NCBI RefSeq assembly: GCF_003233655.1 | Contig: NZ_CP029834.1 | Span: forward strand, 352,501 to 416,500 | DNA length: 64,000 bases | Reading direction: 5' to 3' | Source of the DNA: Azospirillum ramasamyi | Lineage (GTDB): Bacteria; Pseudomonadota; Alphaproteobacteria; Azospirillales; Azospirillaceae | Part shown: positions 36,672-46,524 of the stretch, in pieces | Layout of the letters: each line of letters opens with the position of its first letter | Numbering within the stretch: position 1 is the first letter of the stretch | Made by a program: the position numbers and the translations under genes | Notes under the pieces: model-generated | Seen by the model: the letters and a program-made list of their open reading frames with translations, nothing else | The model's database searches: none | What the model was told of the DNA's origin: nothing

Positions 36672-38168
36672 ATGACCGCCAGACAAAGCGCTGCTCCCGA
36701 TTCCGCGCCAGGGAATGCCATGGTGAGCAGTCTCGTGCCCGCCCGGATGGACCGGCTGCCTTGGGCCCGCTTCCACTGGATGGTCGTGGTGGGGCTGGGC
36801 GTCAGCTGGATCCTGGACGGCATCGAAATCCAGCTGATCTCGGCCTCCGGCTACAAGGAAAGCCTGGGCATGTCGAGTGCCGAGGTCGGGCTCGCCGGGA
36901 CCATCTATCTTATGGGGCAGGTGGTCGGCGCGCTCGTCTTCGGGCGGCTGACCGACCGCTGGGGGCGCAAGCGGCTGTTCATCACCACGCTGGCGATCTA
37001 CCTGATCGCGTCCGGCATCGCCGGGTTCGCCTGGACGCCGTGGTTCCTCTATCTCTGGCGCTTCGTCGCCGGGATGGGGATCGGCGGCGAATATGCCGCC
37101 ATCAACTCCGCAATCGACGAGCTGATTCCCGCCCGCTACCGCGGCCGCGTCGACATCGCCATCAACGGCACCTACTGGGGCGGCGCGATGATCGGCGCCG
37201 TCGGCAGCGTCTTTCTTCTCGACCACTCCCTGGTCCCGGAGGATCTCGGCTGGCGGATCGCCTTCTTCATCGGCCCGCTTCTGGGGCTGGCCATCATCCA
37301 TCTGCGCCGATTCATCCCGGAGAGCCCGCGCTGGATGGTCACCCACGGCATGGAGGCGGAGGCCGAGCGCATCGTCGACGGCATCGAGGCCAGCGTTCGC
37401 GACCAGGGAAAGACGCTGCCGCCGGTCGATCCGCGGCGGGCCATGTCCATCATCCCCGAGGATTCCGTGTCCTACGCCCAGCTTGTGGACGTCTTCTTCC
37501 GGCAATATCCGTCCCGCACCTTCCTGGGCGTGACGATGATGGTCACGCAATCCTTCCTCTACAACGCGATCTTCTTCACCTACGCCCTCGTCCTTCAGAA
37601 TTTCTATCACCTCGACCCGTCGCAGACGGCGCTCTATTTCTTCCCCTTCGCCGCCGGCAACCTGATCGGGCCGCTGCTGCTGGGGCCGCTGTTCGACACG
37701 GTGGGGCGGCGGCGGATGATCTTCGGCACCTATCTGCTGGCGGGAACGGTGCTGCTGGCCTCTGCCATCCTGTTCCGGCAGGGAGTGCTGACGGCGGACA
37801 CGCACACTGTCTTCTGGTGCGTCTCCTTCTTCTTCGCCTCGGCGGGCGCGTCCTCGGCCTATCTGACGGTCAGCGAGATCTTCCCGCTGGAGGTGCGCGC
37901 GCAGGCCATCTCCTATTTCTTCGCCATCGCCCAGGTGGTGGGCTCCACCGGGCCCCTGCTGTTCGGCTGGCTGGTGGGGGAGGGTACGGAGCGCGACCCG
38001 CTGTTCTGGGGCTATGTGCTGGGGTCGGTGGTGATGATGTTCGGCGGCGTGGTCGCCCTGATCTACGGCGTCGATGCCGAAGGCAAGGGGCTGGAGGAGA
38101 TCGCCGAACCCCTGACCAAGGCCGACCGCGACCGCGGGGTGGGAGAGGAGGCGGCGGAAACGATCTGA
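36672..38168 (+). CDS. MFS transporter, sugar/acid symporter type
   Basis: A 498-residue major facilitator with twelve predicted helices. It shows the MFS loop 2-3 motif GRLTDRWGRKRLF, the conserved FVAGMGIGGEYAAINSAIDE in helix 4, IPESPRWMV before the central loop, and EIFPLEVRAQAIS in the second half, a pattern of the metabolite:H+ symporter and sugar porter groups. Divergent from the 2-hydroxyacid dehydrogenase operon, it probably imports that pathway's substrate. An alternative start is the ATG at 36720. Confidence 0.87.
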   Translation: MTARQSAAPDSAPGNAMVSSLVPARMDRLPWARFHWMVVVGLGVSWILDGIEIQLISASGYKESLGMSSAEVGLAGTIYLMGQVVGALVFGRLTDRWGRKRLFITTLAIYLIASGIAGFAWTPWFLYLWRFVAGMGIGGEYAAINSAIDELIPARYRGRVDIAINGTYWGGAMIGAVGSVFLLDHSLVPEDLGWRIAFFIGPLLGLAIIHLRRFIPESPRWMVTHGMEAEAERIVDGIEASVRDQGKTLPPVDPRRAMSIIPEDSVSYAQLVDVFFRQYPSRTFLGVTMMVTQSFLYNAIFFTYALVLQNFYHLDPSQTALYFFPFAAGNLIGPLLLGPLFDTVGRRRMIFGTYLLAGTVLLASAILFRQGVLTADTHTVFWCVSFFFASAGASSAYLTVSEIFPLEVRAQAISYFFAIAQVVGSTGPLLFGWLVGEGTERDPLFWGYVLGSVVMMFGGVVALIYGVDAEGKGLEEIAEPLTKADRDRGVGEEAAETI

Positions 38169-38181
38169 CCGCCGCCGCGGC

Positions 38182-38880
38182 TCATCCGGGAGCCATGTTT
38201 CCGGTCGCGCGGGCGCCGTTCAGGAACAGCCGCACCGCCTGCCGGACATAGCGGTCGAGGTCGGGGATGGCCGGGGCGCTCTGCGGCAGGATCAGGCGGC
38301 GCACCAGCAGGTTGCCGGTGACCATGCCCAGGAAGGCCTGGGCGGCCACGGCCGGATCCTCGATCTTCAAGGTGCCGTTGTCCGACAGGCGTTGCAGATA
38401 CTCGGCAAGGCGGCGGATGGCGTTTTCCGGGCCGATGCGGAAAAAGGCCTCGGCGATGTCCGGCACGCGGTCGCCTTCGGAAATCAGGATGCGGACCGTG
38501 CCGGTGGTTTCCTCGTTCAGCAGGGCCTTGACCAGATGCAGGGCGAAGGCGGTCAGCCCGGCCTCCGGCGTGACGCGGTCGTCGGCCTGGGCCGGGGCGA
38601 GGCCGGAGAGGATCATGGCGTTGTCCTCCTCCATGATCGCGCGGAACAGGCCTTCCTTGTCGCCGAAATGCTCGTACAGCGTGGCGCGGGAACCGCCGGC
38701 CACGGCGATGATGTCGCTGAGCGTCGTCTTCTCGAAGCCCTTCTCGATGAACAGGCGCCGGGCCGCGGTCAGGATCGCCTGCCGGCGCGCCAGTCCGCGT
38801 GGTCCGCAGGTGGCGGGCCCAGCCGGCGGCGGCCCGGCGGCTCCGGCGGCGACATCGGCCTTGTGGCTGCTGTTCGTCAT
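38182..38880 (-). CDS. TetR-family regulator (AefR-like C-terminal domain)
   Basis: A 232-residue TetR protein: helix-turn-helix at about 35-80 (ARRLFIEKGFEKTTLSDIIAVAGGSRATLYEHFGDKEGLF) and a C-terminal domain with RILISEGDRVPDIAEAFFRIGP and FLGMVTGNLL, the TetR_C 'AefR-like' type. GGAGGAAAG precedes the ATG by seven bases. It converges on the MFS gene. It is a clear paralogue of the regulator at 39946-40680. Target unknown. Confidence 0.9.
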   Translation of the reverse strand: MTNSSHKADVAAGAAGPPPAGPATCGPRGLARRQAILTAARRLFIEKGFEKTTLSDIIAVAGGSRATLYEHFGDKEGLFRAIMEEDNAMILSGLAPAQADDRVTPEAGLTAFALHLVKALLNEETTGTVRILISEGDRVPDIAEAFFRIGPENAIRRLAEYLQRLSDNGTLKIEDPAVAAQAFLGMVTGNLLVRRLILPQSAPAIPDLDRYVRQAVRLFLNGARATGNMAPG

Positions 38881-39031
38881 GATGTGCTTTCCTCCGGCAC
38901 GGCGGTGCCCGCGTCCGGTCTGATTGTTCGTTCCACGCCGTTGCGCCCGCGCCATTGCAGAACGTCTGTACCGGAAGGAGGGGTCGGCGCGATCTGCAAA
39001 AAAGACGCAGGCCCCCCCTCCTTCGGCAGCG

Positions 39032-39889
39032 TCATCGCGACAGCAGGATCGGGGTGTTCGCCTTCGCCATAACCGTCCGGGTCGTCCCGCCGAAGACGAA
39101 CTCGCTGATCCGCGGCCGGCCGTAGGCGCCCATAACCAGCAGATCGGCATCGACCGTGCGTGCATGGTCCAGCAGCACGGTGCCGGCATCGGTGCCGGGG
39201 CGCTGTTCCAGCACCACCTCGACCCCGTTGCGGGCCAGATGGCGGGACATGTCGGCTCCCGGATCGCCGCCGAGCAGGCCGTTCGGGCGCGCTTCGGGCA
39301 CCACGACCAGATGCACCACGTCTGCCGCGGTCAGGAAGGGCATCGCGAGCGCGATGGAGGTCGCCGCCTCGCGGCTGCCGTTCCAGCCGACGACGATGCG
39401 CCGCCCGATGCGGTGCGACGGCCAGCCCGCCGGCAGAAGCAGGGTGGGGCGGCCGGAAGCGAAGATCACATCCTCCGACAGGCTGAGCATCCGCGCCGGC
39501 CGGGTCGGCCGCAGCGGCGGGCCGACGATGGCGAGGCTGGCATGGCGGGCATGGAGCATCAGCGACTCGCCATCCTCATGGTCGGACAGGCGCCATTCAC
39601 CGCTGATGCCCGTGTCGGCGACGATGCGGTCGAACAGCGTCCGTGCCTCCGTCGCGGCGTTGCGGGTGGTGGTGTGATGCTGGCGCAGCATGGCTTCCAA
39701 TGCGCCGCCGCGGGCGAAGCCGCTGCCGGGGGTCAGCTCCAGCCGGTTGGCGACGAAGGTGGCGATCAGATGCGCCTGCCAGTTTTGCGCCAGGGCGGCG
39801 GCGTAGGCGAGCCGGCCCGCCCGCTCCTCGTCCGCCTCGATGAAAACGACGATGTCCTTCGGCATTCCTGATGGCAGTCCGGGGGGCAT
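39032..39889 (-). CDS. Universal stress protein with tandem UspA domains
   Basis: A 285-residue protein with two UspA-like halves. The second (about 150-285) has the ATP-binding signature GAYGRPRISEFVFGGTTRTVM, matching G-2X-G-9X-G-[S/T]. The first half (IVVFIEADEERAGRLAYAAALA) is more degenerate. GAGG lies eight bases before the ATG at 39889; an internal ATG at 39865 is possible. It lies between two TetR genes on the same strand. General stress role inferred. Confidence 0.85.
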   Translation of the reverse strand: MPPGLPSGMPKDIVVFIEADEERAGRLAYAAALAQNWQAHLIATFVANRLELTPGSGFARGGALEAMLRQHHTTTRNAATEARTLFDRIVADTGISGEWRLSDHEDGESLMLHARHASLAIVGPPLRPTRPARMLSLSEDVIFASGRPTLLLPAGWPSHRIGRRIVVGWNGSREAATSIALAMPFLTAADVVHLVVVPEARPNGLLGGDPGADMSRHLARNGVEVVLEQRPGTDAGTVLLDHARTVDADLLVMGAYGRPRISEFVFGGTTRTVMAKANTPILLSR

Positions 39890-39945
39890 TCAACGGGCCT
39901 CTTGCTTGGCGGTTGGTTCGGGAGCGTGGTCGGGGCGCGGTGCCG

Positions 39946-40680
39946 TCAGGCGGCCGGCAGGGGCAAGGGCGGGGGCAAGGGCGGGGACGGCGCGGCGCCG
40001 CGCAGGAACAGGCGGACGCAGGCGCGCACATAAGCCTCCACCGCAGGCATGTCGACCGGGCGGTCGGGCAGGATCAGCCGCTCCATCAGGAGGTTGCCGG
40101 TCACCATGCCGCAGAAGGCCTGCGCCGCCGCATCGGCGTCGGCGACGCGGATCCGTCCCGCCTCGGCCAGTTCGCGCAGGCAGCCGGCGATCCGCTCGCG
40201 CGTGCGCTCCGGCCCGACGCGGAAGAAGGTCTCGACGATGTCGGGAACGCGTGCGCCCTCGGAAATCAGCGTGCGCAGGATCGCCGTCGTCTGCGGCTCC
40301 GTCAGCGCATGCATGATGTGCAGAGCGATGCGGACCAGCCGCTCCTCCGGGTCGGCGAACTGCTCTGAACCGGTGCCGGCGGCATCTGGGGCGGCGGCAT
40401 CCAAGGCGAGGGTGTCCGGCGCCATGTCGTCGAGAACCTGGGCGCAATGCTCCTCCATCATGGCGCGGAACAGGCCGTCCTTGTCGCCGAAATGGGCATA
40501 GAGGGTCGTGCGCGACCCGCCGGCGAGCCGCAGCACATCGGTGAGCGACGTTCCGGCATAGCCCTTCTCGACGAACAGCACCGCCGCGGCATCCAGCAGC
40601 GCCCGGCAGCGCGCATGGCCGCGGGTGCCCGTTCCGGCGCCGTATTCCACCCCCCTTGTCTCCAGCCCCGTATCGGGCAT
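39946..40680 (-). CDS. TetR-family repressor divergent from the second RND operon
   Basis: A 244-residue TetR protein: helix-turn-helix at about 25-70 (AAVLFVEKGYAGTSLTDVLRLAGGSRTTLYAHFGDKDGLF), the same AefR-like C-terminal type as the 38182 gene, and a Pro/Leu-rich tail PPLPPPLPLPAA. AAGGGGG precedes the ATG at 40680. Divergent from the RND adaptor gene with overlapping palindromes between them, so it most likely represses that efflux operon. Confidence 0.9.
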   Translation of the reverse strand: MPDTGLETRGVEYGAGTGTRGHARCRALLDAAAVLFVEKGYAGTSLTDVLRLAGGSRTTLYAHFGDKDGLFRAMMEEHCAQVLDDMAPDTLALDAAAPDAAGTGSEQFADPEERLVRIALHIMHALTEPQTTAILRTLISEGARVPDIVETFFRVGPERTRERIAGCLRELAEAGRIRVADADAAAQAFCGMVTGNLLMERLILPDRPVDMPAVEAYVRACVRLFLRGAAPSPPLPPPLPLPAA

Positions 40681-40725
40681 TGCGGAACCCCCTTGCGCGC
40701 TGCAGCATTCTGAATGTATCGTCTG

Positions 40726-40751
40726 GTACACTGTACTGTATGAGACAGTAC
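40726..40751. promoter_or_regulatory. Overlapping palindromes: TetR operator for the second RND operon
   Basis: GTACTGT-N5-ACAGTAC (40733-40751) is a perfect 7-5-7 inverted repeat. It overlaps GTACA-C-TGTAC (40726-40736). It lies about 50-70 bp upstream of tetR and 115-140 bp upstream of the adaptor gene, suited to control both. Confidence 0.65.
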
Positions 40752-40864
40752 TAAGCAACGGGGATGTGCCGGTCCACCCGCAGCCCGCACCGAAGGCCGG
40801 GGCAAAGCCCGGCCGTAGCAGGGAGACGGGACCGCAGACGCGCGGCGCCGAGACGAGGAAAGAG

Positions 40865-42061
40865 ATGTTCAGATCCAACTCATTCATGACGCTGGCCGCG
40901 GCGGCTGCGCTGATTGCGGTGCTCGCGGGCTGCAACCAGCAGAAGCAGGCGGCAGGCCAGCCCCCGGCCGGCGGTCCGCCGGAGGTGTCGGTCATCACCA
41001 TCGGGCCGCAGCCCCTGACCGTGACGACCGAGCTGCCGGGACGCACCGCCGCCTACCGGGTGGCTGAAATCCGCCCGCAGGTCAGCGGCATCGTGCTGAA
41101 GCGCCTGTTCCGCGAGGGCAGCGAAGTCAAGGCCGGCGACCAGCTCTACCAGATCGATCCCGCCATCTACGAGGCGGCGCTGGCGAGCGCCCAGGCCGAT
41201 GTGCAGAAGGCGGAAGCGAACCTGCAGGCCGCGCGCAACAAGGCCGGACGTTATGGCGACCTCGTGAAGAACAGCGTGGTCAGCAAGCAGGATTTCGACG
41301 ACGTCCAGGCCACGCTGAAACAGGCCGAGGCGCAGCTGGCCGCCGCGAAGGCCGCCTACAACCTCGCCAACATCAACCTCAGCTACACCAAGGTTTTCGC
41401 GCCGATCTCCGGCCGCATCGGCAAGTCGGCGGTCACCGAAGGCGCGCTGGTCACCGCCAGCCAGGCGACGGCGCTGGCGACCATCCAGCAGTTCGACCCG
41501 ATCTATGTCGACGTGACGCAGACCGCCTCGCAGCTGATGAAGCTGCGCGAGGATATGGCGACCGGCCGCATCCGCCCGGCCGAACCCGGCAAGATCCCGG
41601 TGACGCTGTTCCTGAACAGCAACGGCGACAACACCCCCTATCCGGCGAAGGGCGAACTCCAGTTCTCCGACGTGACGGTGGATGCCGGAACCAGCTCCGT
41701 CCAGCTGCGCGCCGTCTTCCCCAACCCGAACAAGGAACTGCTGCCAGGCCTGTTCGTGCGTGCCCGCGTGGAGCAGGGCGTCGCCGAGAACGCCATCACC
41801 GTGCCGCAGGCGGCGGTCAGCCGCGGACCGGACGGCAGCGCCCGCGTCTGGGTGGTGGGCGCCGACAACAAGGCGGCCCAGCGCACGATCAAGACCGAAC
41901 GGGCGGTCGGCAATCTCTGGCTGGTGTCGGACGGGCTGGCCGCCGGCGAGCAGGTGGTCGTCGAAGGACTGCAGAAGGTCAAGCCGGGTGCCGAGGTGAA
42001 GCCGGTGCCGGCGCAGAACGCCCTTGCGGCGCTGCCTGAACAGGCCGCTTCGGCCCGCTGA
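40865..42061 (+). CDS. acrA: RND periplasmic adaptor lipoprotein (AcrA/MexA-like)
   Basis: A 398-residue membrane fusion protein. A lipoprotein signal ends in LIAVLAGC, so the mature protein would be lipid-anchored in the inner membrane and act in the periplasm. Lipoyl, alpha-hairpin (ALASAQADVQKAEANLQAAR) and beta-barrel regions follow, with the AcrA-like FAPISGRIGKSAVTEGALV. GAGGAAAG lies upstream of the ATG. The pump gene is 17 bp downstream; the regulator is divergent. Confidence 0.93.
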   Translation: MFRSNSFMTLAAAAALIAVLAGCNQQKQAAGQPPAGGPPEVSVITIGPQPLTVTTELPGRTAAYRVAEIRPQVSGIVLKRLFREGSEVKAGDQLYQIDPAIYEAALASAQADVQKAEANLQAARNKAGRYGDLVKNSVVSKQDFDDVQATLKQAEAQLAAAKAAYNLANINLSYTKVFAPISGRIGKSAVTEGALVTASQATALATIQQFDPIYVDVTQTASQLMKLREDMATGRIRPAEPGKIPVTLFLNSNGDNTPYPAKGELQFSDVTVDAGTSSVQLRAVFPNPNKELLPGLFVRARVEQGVAENAITVPQAAVSRGPDGSARVWVVGADNKAAQRTIKTERAVGNLWLVSDGLAAGEQVVVEGLQKVKPGAEVKPVPAQNALAALPEQAASAR

Positions 42062-42078
42062 TCCAGGATACCGCTCCC

Positions 42079-45000
42079 ATGTCAAAATTCTTCATCGACC
42101 GGCCGGTCTTCGCCTGGGTCATCGCCATCGTCATCATGATGGCCGGCGCCCTGGCGATCCTGCGCCTGCCCGTCGAGCAATATCCGAAGATCGCGCCGCC
42201 GACGGTATCGATCTCCGCCAGCTATCCCGGCGCCTCGGCCAAGACGCTGGAGGACACGGTCACGCAGGTCATCGAACAGAAGATGACCGGGCTCGACCAT
42301 TTCCGCTACATGTCCTCCAACAGTGACTCCTCCGGCAACGTGACCATCACGCTGACCTTCGAGCCGGAGGCTAACCCCGACATCGCCCAGGTCCAGGTGC
42401 AGAACAAGCTGCAGCTGGCGGTTCCCCTGCTGCCGCAGGAGGTCCAGCAGCGCGGCCTGCAGGTGTCGAAGGCGGGCAACGACTTCCTGATGGTGGTGGG
42501 CTTCGTGTCGAGCGACGGCCGCCTGAGTCAGGGCGAGATCTCCGACTACGTCACCTCCAACCTCCAGGATACGCTGAGCCGTGTCGAAGGCGTGGGCGAC
42601 GTCACCGTCTTCGGCCCGCAGAACGCCATGCGCATCTGGCTCGACCCCGATGCGCTGAACAACTTCGCGCTGACCACCACCGACGTCTCCAACGCCATCA
42701 AGACCCAGAACGCACAGGTCTCCGCCGGCCAGCTCGGCGGCGCCCCGGCGGTTCCGGGCCAGCAGATCAACGCCACCATCACCGCCCAGTCGCGCCTGCA
42801 GACGCCCGAACAGTTCGGCGCCATCCTGCTGCGCGTGAACCCCGACGGCTCCCAGGTGCGGCTGCGCGACGTGGCGCGGATCGAGATCGGCTCCGAGACC
42901 TACGAGATCAGCGCCGCCTACAACGGCAATCCGGCGGCGGGCGTCGGCATCAAGCTGGCGACCGGCGCCAACGCGCTGGACACCGCCGCCGCGGTCAAGG
43001 CGCGCGTGGCGGAACTGCAGCCCTTCTTCCCGGCGGGCATCGAGGTCATCTACCCCTACGACACGACGCCCTTCGTCAAGCTGTCGATCGATGGAGTCAT
43101 CAAGACGCTGTTCGAGGCCATCGTCCTCGTCTTCGTCGTGATGTACCTGTTCCTGCAGAATTTCCGCGCGACGCTGATCCCGACCATCGCCGTTCCGGTG
43201 GTGCTGCTCGGCACCTTCGGCGTGATGTCCGCCTTCGGCTTCTCGGTCAACGTGCTGACGATGTTCGGCATGGTGCTGGCGATCGGCCTGCTGGTCGACG
43301 ACGCCATCGTCGTGGTCGAGAACGTCGAGCGCGTGATGAGCGAGGAGGGGCTGCCCCCGCGCGAGGCGACGCGCAAGTCGATGGACCAGATCACCGGCGC
43401 GCTGATCGGCATCGCGCTGGTGCTGTCGGCCGTGTTCGTGCCGATGGCCTTCTTCGGCGGGTCGGCCGGCGCCATCTACCGCCAGTTCGCGCTGACCATC
43501 GTATCGGCGATGGCGCTGTCGGTGGTGGTCGCGCTGGTTCTGACCCCGGCGCTCTGCGCCACCATGCTGAAGCAGGTTCCGGCCGGCCATGGGCATGCCC
43601 GCAAGGGCTTCTTCGGCCTGTTCAACCGCGGCTTCGACGCCAGCAGCCGGGTCTACGTCCGCGGCGTGCGGGGGGCGGTGAACCGGCTGGGCCGCTATTT
43701 CGTCGCCTATCTGCTGATCCTCGGCGGGCTGGGCTACCTGTTCCTGCAGATGCCGTCCTCCTTCCTGCCGACGGAGGACCGCGGCCAGCTGTTCGTGCTG
43801 TGGTCGGCCCCGCCGAACGCCAGCGCCGAGCGCACGGCCGAGACCGCCAAGGCCGTCACCAGCTATTTCCTGGAAAAGGAGAAGGACAGCGTCGAGGGCC
43901 TGTTCACCATTGTCGGCTTCAACTTCTCCGGCCGCGGCCAGAATGCCGGCATGGCCTTCGTCCGGCTGAAGGACTGGAGCGAGCGCGAATCCCCGGCGCT
44001 GAAGCCGCAGGCCATCGCCGGGCGGGCGATGGGGGCGCTGTCGCAGCTGAAGGATGCGGTGGTCTTCGCCTTCCTGCCGCCGTCGGTCCCCGGCCTCGGC
44101 AACGCCACCGGCTTCGACCTGCAGCTGGTCGATCGCGGCGGGCTGGGCCATGACCGGCTGATGCAGGCGCGCAACCAGCTGCTGGGCATGGCGGCGCAGA
44201 ATCCGAAGCTGGTCGGCGTCCGCCCCAACGGCCTGGAGGACACGCCGCAGTTCAAGCTGGACATCGACCGCGAGAAGGCGAGCGCGCTCGGGCTTTCGCT
44301 CAGCGACATCAACACGACGCTGTCGGTGGCCTGGGGCTCGTCCTACGTCAACGACTTCATCGACCAGGGCCGCGTGAAGAAGGTCTATCTGCAGGCCGAC
44401 GCGCCCTACCGCATGCAGCCGAGCGACATCGACCGCTGGTACGTGCGCAACTCCAGCAACCAGATGGTCCCCTTCTCCGCCTTCACGACGGCGCAGTGGG
44501 TCTACGGCTCGCCCAAGCTGGAGCGCTATAACGGCTCCTCCTCGCTGAACATCCAGGGATCGGCCGCACCGGGCATCAGTTCGGGCGAGGCGATGGCCGA
44601 GATGGAAGCGATGATGCAGAAGCTGCCGCCGGGCATCGGCTACGAGTGGACCGGCCTGTCCTTCGAGGAGCGGCTCAGCGGCTCGCAGGCCCCGGTGCTC
44701 TATGCTCTGTCGATGCTCATCGTCTTCCTCTGTCTGGCGGCGCTTTACGAGAGCTGGTCGGTGCCGGCCTCGGTGATCCTGGTGGTGCCGCTGGGCGTCA
44801 TCGGCGCGGTCATCGCGGCGACGCTGCGCGGCCTGCCGAGCGACGTCTATTTCCAGGTCGGCCTGCTGACCACCATCGGACTGTCGGCGAAGAACGCCAT
44901 CCTGATCGTGGAGTTCGCCAAGTCGCTCTACGACCAGGGCATGGATCTGAAGGAGGCGACGATCGAGGCCTGCCGCCAGCGTCTGCGGCCGATCATCATG

Positions 45001-45222
45001 ACCTCGCTGGCCTTCGTCCTCGGCGTGCTGCCGCTGGCGATCGCAACCGGCGCCGGGTCGGAGAGCCAGAACGCCATCGGCGTCGGCGTGATGGGCGGCA
45101 TGATCTCCGCCACCGTGCTGGCGATCCTGTTCGTGCCGGTTTTCTTCGTCGGGGTATACCGCCTGTTCGTCCGCCGGCGCCCCGGCCAGGATGCCGTACC
45201 GCAGCATGCTGCGGGTGACTGA
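42079..45222 (+). CDS. acrB: RND multidrug efflux pump (AcrB/MexB-like)
   Basis: A 1047-residue HAE1 RND transporter, the standard AcrB length. It starts MSKFFIDRPVFAWVIAIVIM. The proton-relay Asp pair is in GLLVDDAIVVVENV. The second half contains GLSAKNAILIVEFAK with the conserved Lys, and RPIIMTSLAFVLGVLPLAIA. It pumps drugs, bile-salt-like or plant-derived compounds. No OprM/TolC gene follows; the operon ends in a clear terminator. Confidence 0.95.
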   Translation: MSKFFIDRPVFAWVIAIVIMMAGALAILRLPVEQYPKIAPPTVSISASYPGASAKTLEDTVTQVIEQKMTGLDHFRYMSSNSDSSGNVTITLTFEPEANPDIAQVQVQNKLQLAVPLLPQEVQQRGLQVSKAGNDFLMVVGFVSSDGRLSQGEISDYVTSNLQDTLSRVEGVGDVTVFGPQNAMRIWLDPDALNNFALTTTDVSNAIKTQNAQVSAGQLGGAPAVPGQQINATITAQSRLQTPEQFGAILLRVNPDGSQVRLRDVARIEIGSETYEISAAYNGNPAAGVGIKLATGANALDTAAAVKARVAELQPFFPAGIEVIYPYDTTPFVKLSIDGVIKTLFEAIVLVFVVMYLFLQNFRATLIPTIAVPVVLLGTFGVMSAFGFSVNVLTMFGMVLAIGLLVDDAIVVVENVERVMSEEGLPPREATRKSMDQITGALIGIALVLSAVFVPMAFFGGSAGAIYRQFALTIVSAMALSVVVALVLTPALCATMLKQVPAGHGHARKGFFGLFNRGFDASSRVYVRGVRGAVNRLGRYFVAYLLILGGLGYLFLQMPSSFLPTEDRGQLFVLWSAPPNASAERTAETAKAVTSYFLEKEKDSVEGLFTIVGFNFSGRGQNAGMAFVRLKDWSERESPALKPQAIAGRAMGALSQLKDAVVFAFLPPSVPGLGNATGFDLQLVDRGGLGHDRLMQARNQLLGMAAQNPKLVGVRPNGLEDTPQFKLDIDREKASALGLSLSDINTTLSVAWGSSYVNDFIDQGRVKKVYLQADAPYRMQPSDIDRWYVRNSSNQMVPFSAFTTAQWVYGSPKLERYNGSSSLNIQGSAAPGISSGEAMAEMEAMMQKLPPGIGYEWTGLSFEERLSGSQAPVLYALSMLIVFLCLAALYESWSVPASVILVVPLGVIGAVIAATLRGLPSDVYFQVGLLTTIGLSAKNAILIVEFAKSLYDQGMDLKEATIEACRQRLRPIIMTSLAFVLGVLPLAIATGAGSESQNAIGVGVMGGMISATVLAILFVPVFFVGVYRLFVRRRPGQDAVPQHAAGD

Positions 45223-45249
45223 ACGGGCCAGCTCCCGCCGTTGAAACGG

Positions 45250-45284
45250 AAAAGCGCCGGGTCCCTCGCGGGCCCGGCGCTTTT
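45250..45284 (+). terminator. Intrinsic terminator of the acrAB-like operon
   Basis: A 12-bp stem AAAAGCGCCGGG with its complement, an 11-base loop, and a run of six T from 45281. It lies 27 bp beyond the pump stop codon. Confidence 0.85.
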
Positions 45285-45356
45285 TTCTTGCCCGGTGGAT
45301 TTTCTTGCCCGGCGGAATGGAACGCCGGAATGGACGCGGTCTCTACGCCTGCGCCT

Positions 45357-46376
45357 TTATTGGGCCGGCAGCGCCGGAACGCCGTCCTTCCACTGGTCCC
45401 AGTGGCCGACGATGTGGTCGACCAGGCGGGAGCCGACCAGTTCCACATTCTCCACCGTCTCGGCGAAGCCGCCGGCCGTTTCGCCGGGCTTCGGGTCGAG
45501 ATGCTGCAGGGTGGTCTCGTTCGGGTTGCCTTGGTCGAAATTGACGGCGCCGCGCAGGCTCATCACCCGGTCGGAGCCCTGCAGCCGCTTGATCACCAGC
45601 GTGATCGCCGCCGCTTCCATCTCGGTGATGACATAGTCGTCGGCGCCATAGAGCTTGGCGATGTACTGCGCCTGTTCCGACATGCCGGGGCCGTGGAAGA
45701 AGGTGTCGCCGGTCATGTGCGTGCCGGTGCCCACGAAAGGAGCACGTTGCGCGGCTTCCTGCGGATAGCGCTTGCGATAGGCACGGGCGGACTCGCTGTC
45801 CTTCAACGGCGTGTCGGCGGTCAGCCGCATCGCCCAGGAGACCAGCGCCGGGTTCATCGGGAACAGGCGCACCGCTTCATAGCCCTTGCGCGGCATGAAG
45901 GTCGGCTCGCCCGGCTTGCCTTCCTCCGGCGCCCAGCGATGGCCCAGGTCGTAATCGACCACCCAGGTCGCCCAGCTCACCTTGCCGATGGTGCCGCGCG
46001 ACGGCGGGGTGCCGGCCACGCCGGTGACCAGGAAATAGGCTTGCGACAGGTCGAGCTGCGGGTTCAGCAGGATCGCCTGCATCGAGGCGGAGGAACTGAC
46101 CTTGCCCATGCCCAGGACCGACCCGCACACGCCGTCGGCGTTGCAGTAGACCGGGTTCAGGGCGCCCTTCACCGTGATCGGTTCGGCGGTCCGCCAATAG
46201 CGCTCGTACCAGTGCTGGAACTCGCCCGCCCGGTCGCCGGTGTTCTTGCCGATCTCGAACATCGACCCGACGAACACCTTGACCTTGACCGGCTCCGCGG
46301 CCTGGAGGGACCCGTTCAGCCCGAACAGGAGCAGGGCCGACAGGGCGGCGCTGCGGCAGCAGGAGAACAACAACAT
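45357..46376 (-). CDS. Purine nucleoside permease (NUP family), exported
   Basis: A 339-residue protein of the purine nucleoside permease family. A signal peptide (about 1-25; LSALLLFGLNGSLQAAEP) precedes the mature domain with VKVFVGSMFEIGKN, FLVTGVAGTPPSRGTIG, and TEMEAAAITLVIKRL, a motif shared with nucleoside-phosphorylase folds. Fungal and bacterial homologues are associated with nucleoside uptake, although the fold suggests periplasmic binding or phosphorolysis. The start at 46376 has GGAGTG upstream; an upstream extension to 46454 is unlikely because it adds residues before the signal. Monocistronic. Confidence 0.85.
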   Translation of the reverse strand: MLLFSCCRSAALSALLLFGLNGSLQAAEPVKVKVFVGSMFEIGKNTGDRAGEFQHWYERYWRTAEPITVKGALNPVYCNADGVCGSVLGMGKVSSSASMQAILLNPQLDLSQAYFLVTGVAGTPPSRGTIGKVSWATWVVDYDLGHRWAPEEGKPGEPTFMPRKGYEAVRLFPMNPALVSWAMRLTADTPLKDSESARAYRKRYPQEAAQRAPFVGTGTHMTGDTFFHGPGMSEQAQYIAKLYGADDYVITEMEAAAITLVIKRLQGSDRVMSLRGAVNFDQGNPNETTLQHLDPKPGETAGGFAETVENVELVGSRLVDHIVGHWDQWKDGVPALPAQ

Positions 46377-46524
46377 CGAACTTACACTCCGTGGGGCATC
46401 AGATGCGCGGGTGTATGCAATGACTGAGCCATGCCCGCCGGCTTCCATTCGCATGGAAATGAAAAACGCCCCGCACCGGGGGCGCAGGGCGTTCTTTCGA
46501 TCCGGATGGGCGTTCAGGCCGTGT

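Noticed and set aside
36281..36823. N-terminal extension of the 2-hydroxyacid dehydrogenase to 36823
   Set aside because: It would run through the LacI operator and the start of the divergent MFS gene; family homology starts at 36280.
42082..45207. A 1041-codon frame antisense to the RND pump
   Set aside because: Low-complexity His/Gln/Arg-rich shadow of the acrB-like gene.
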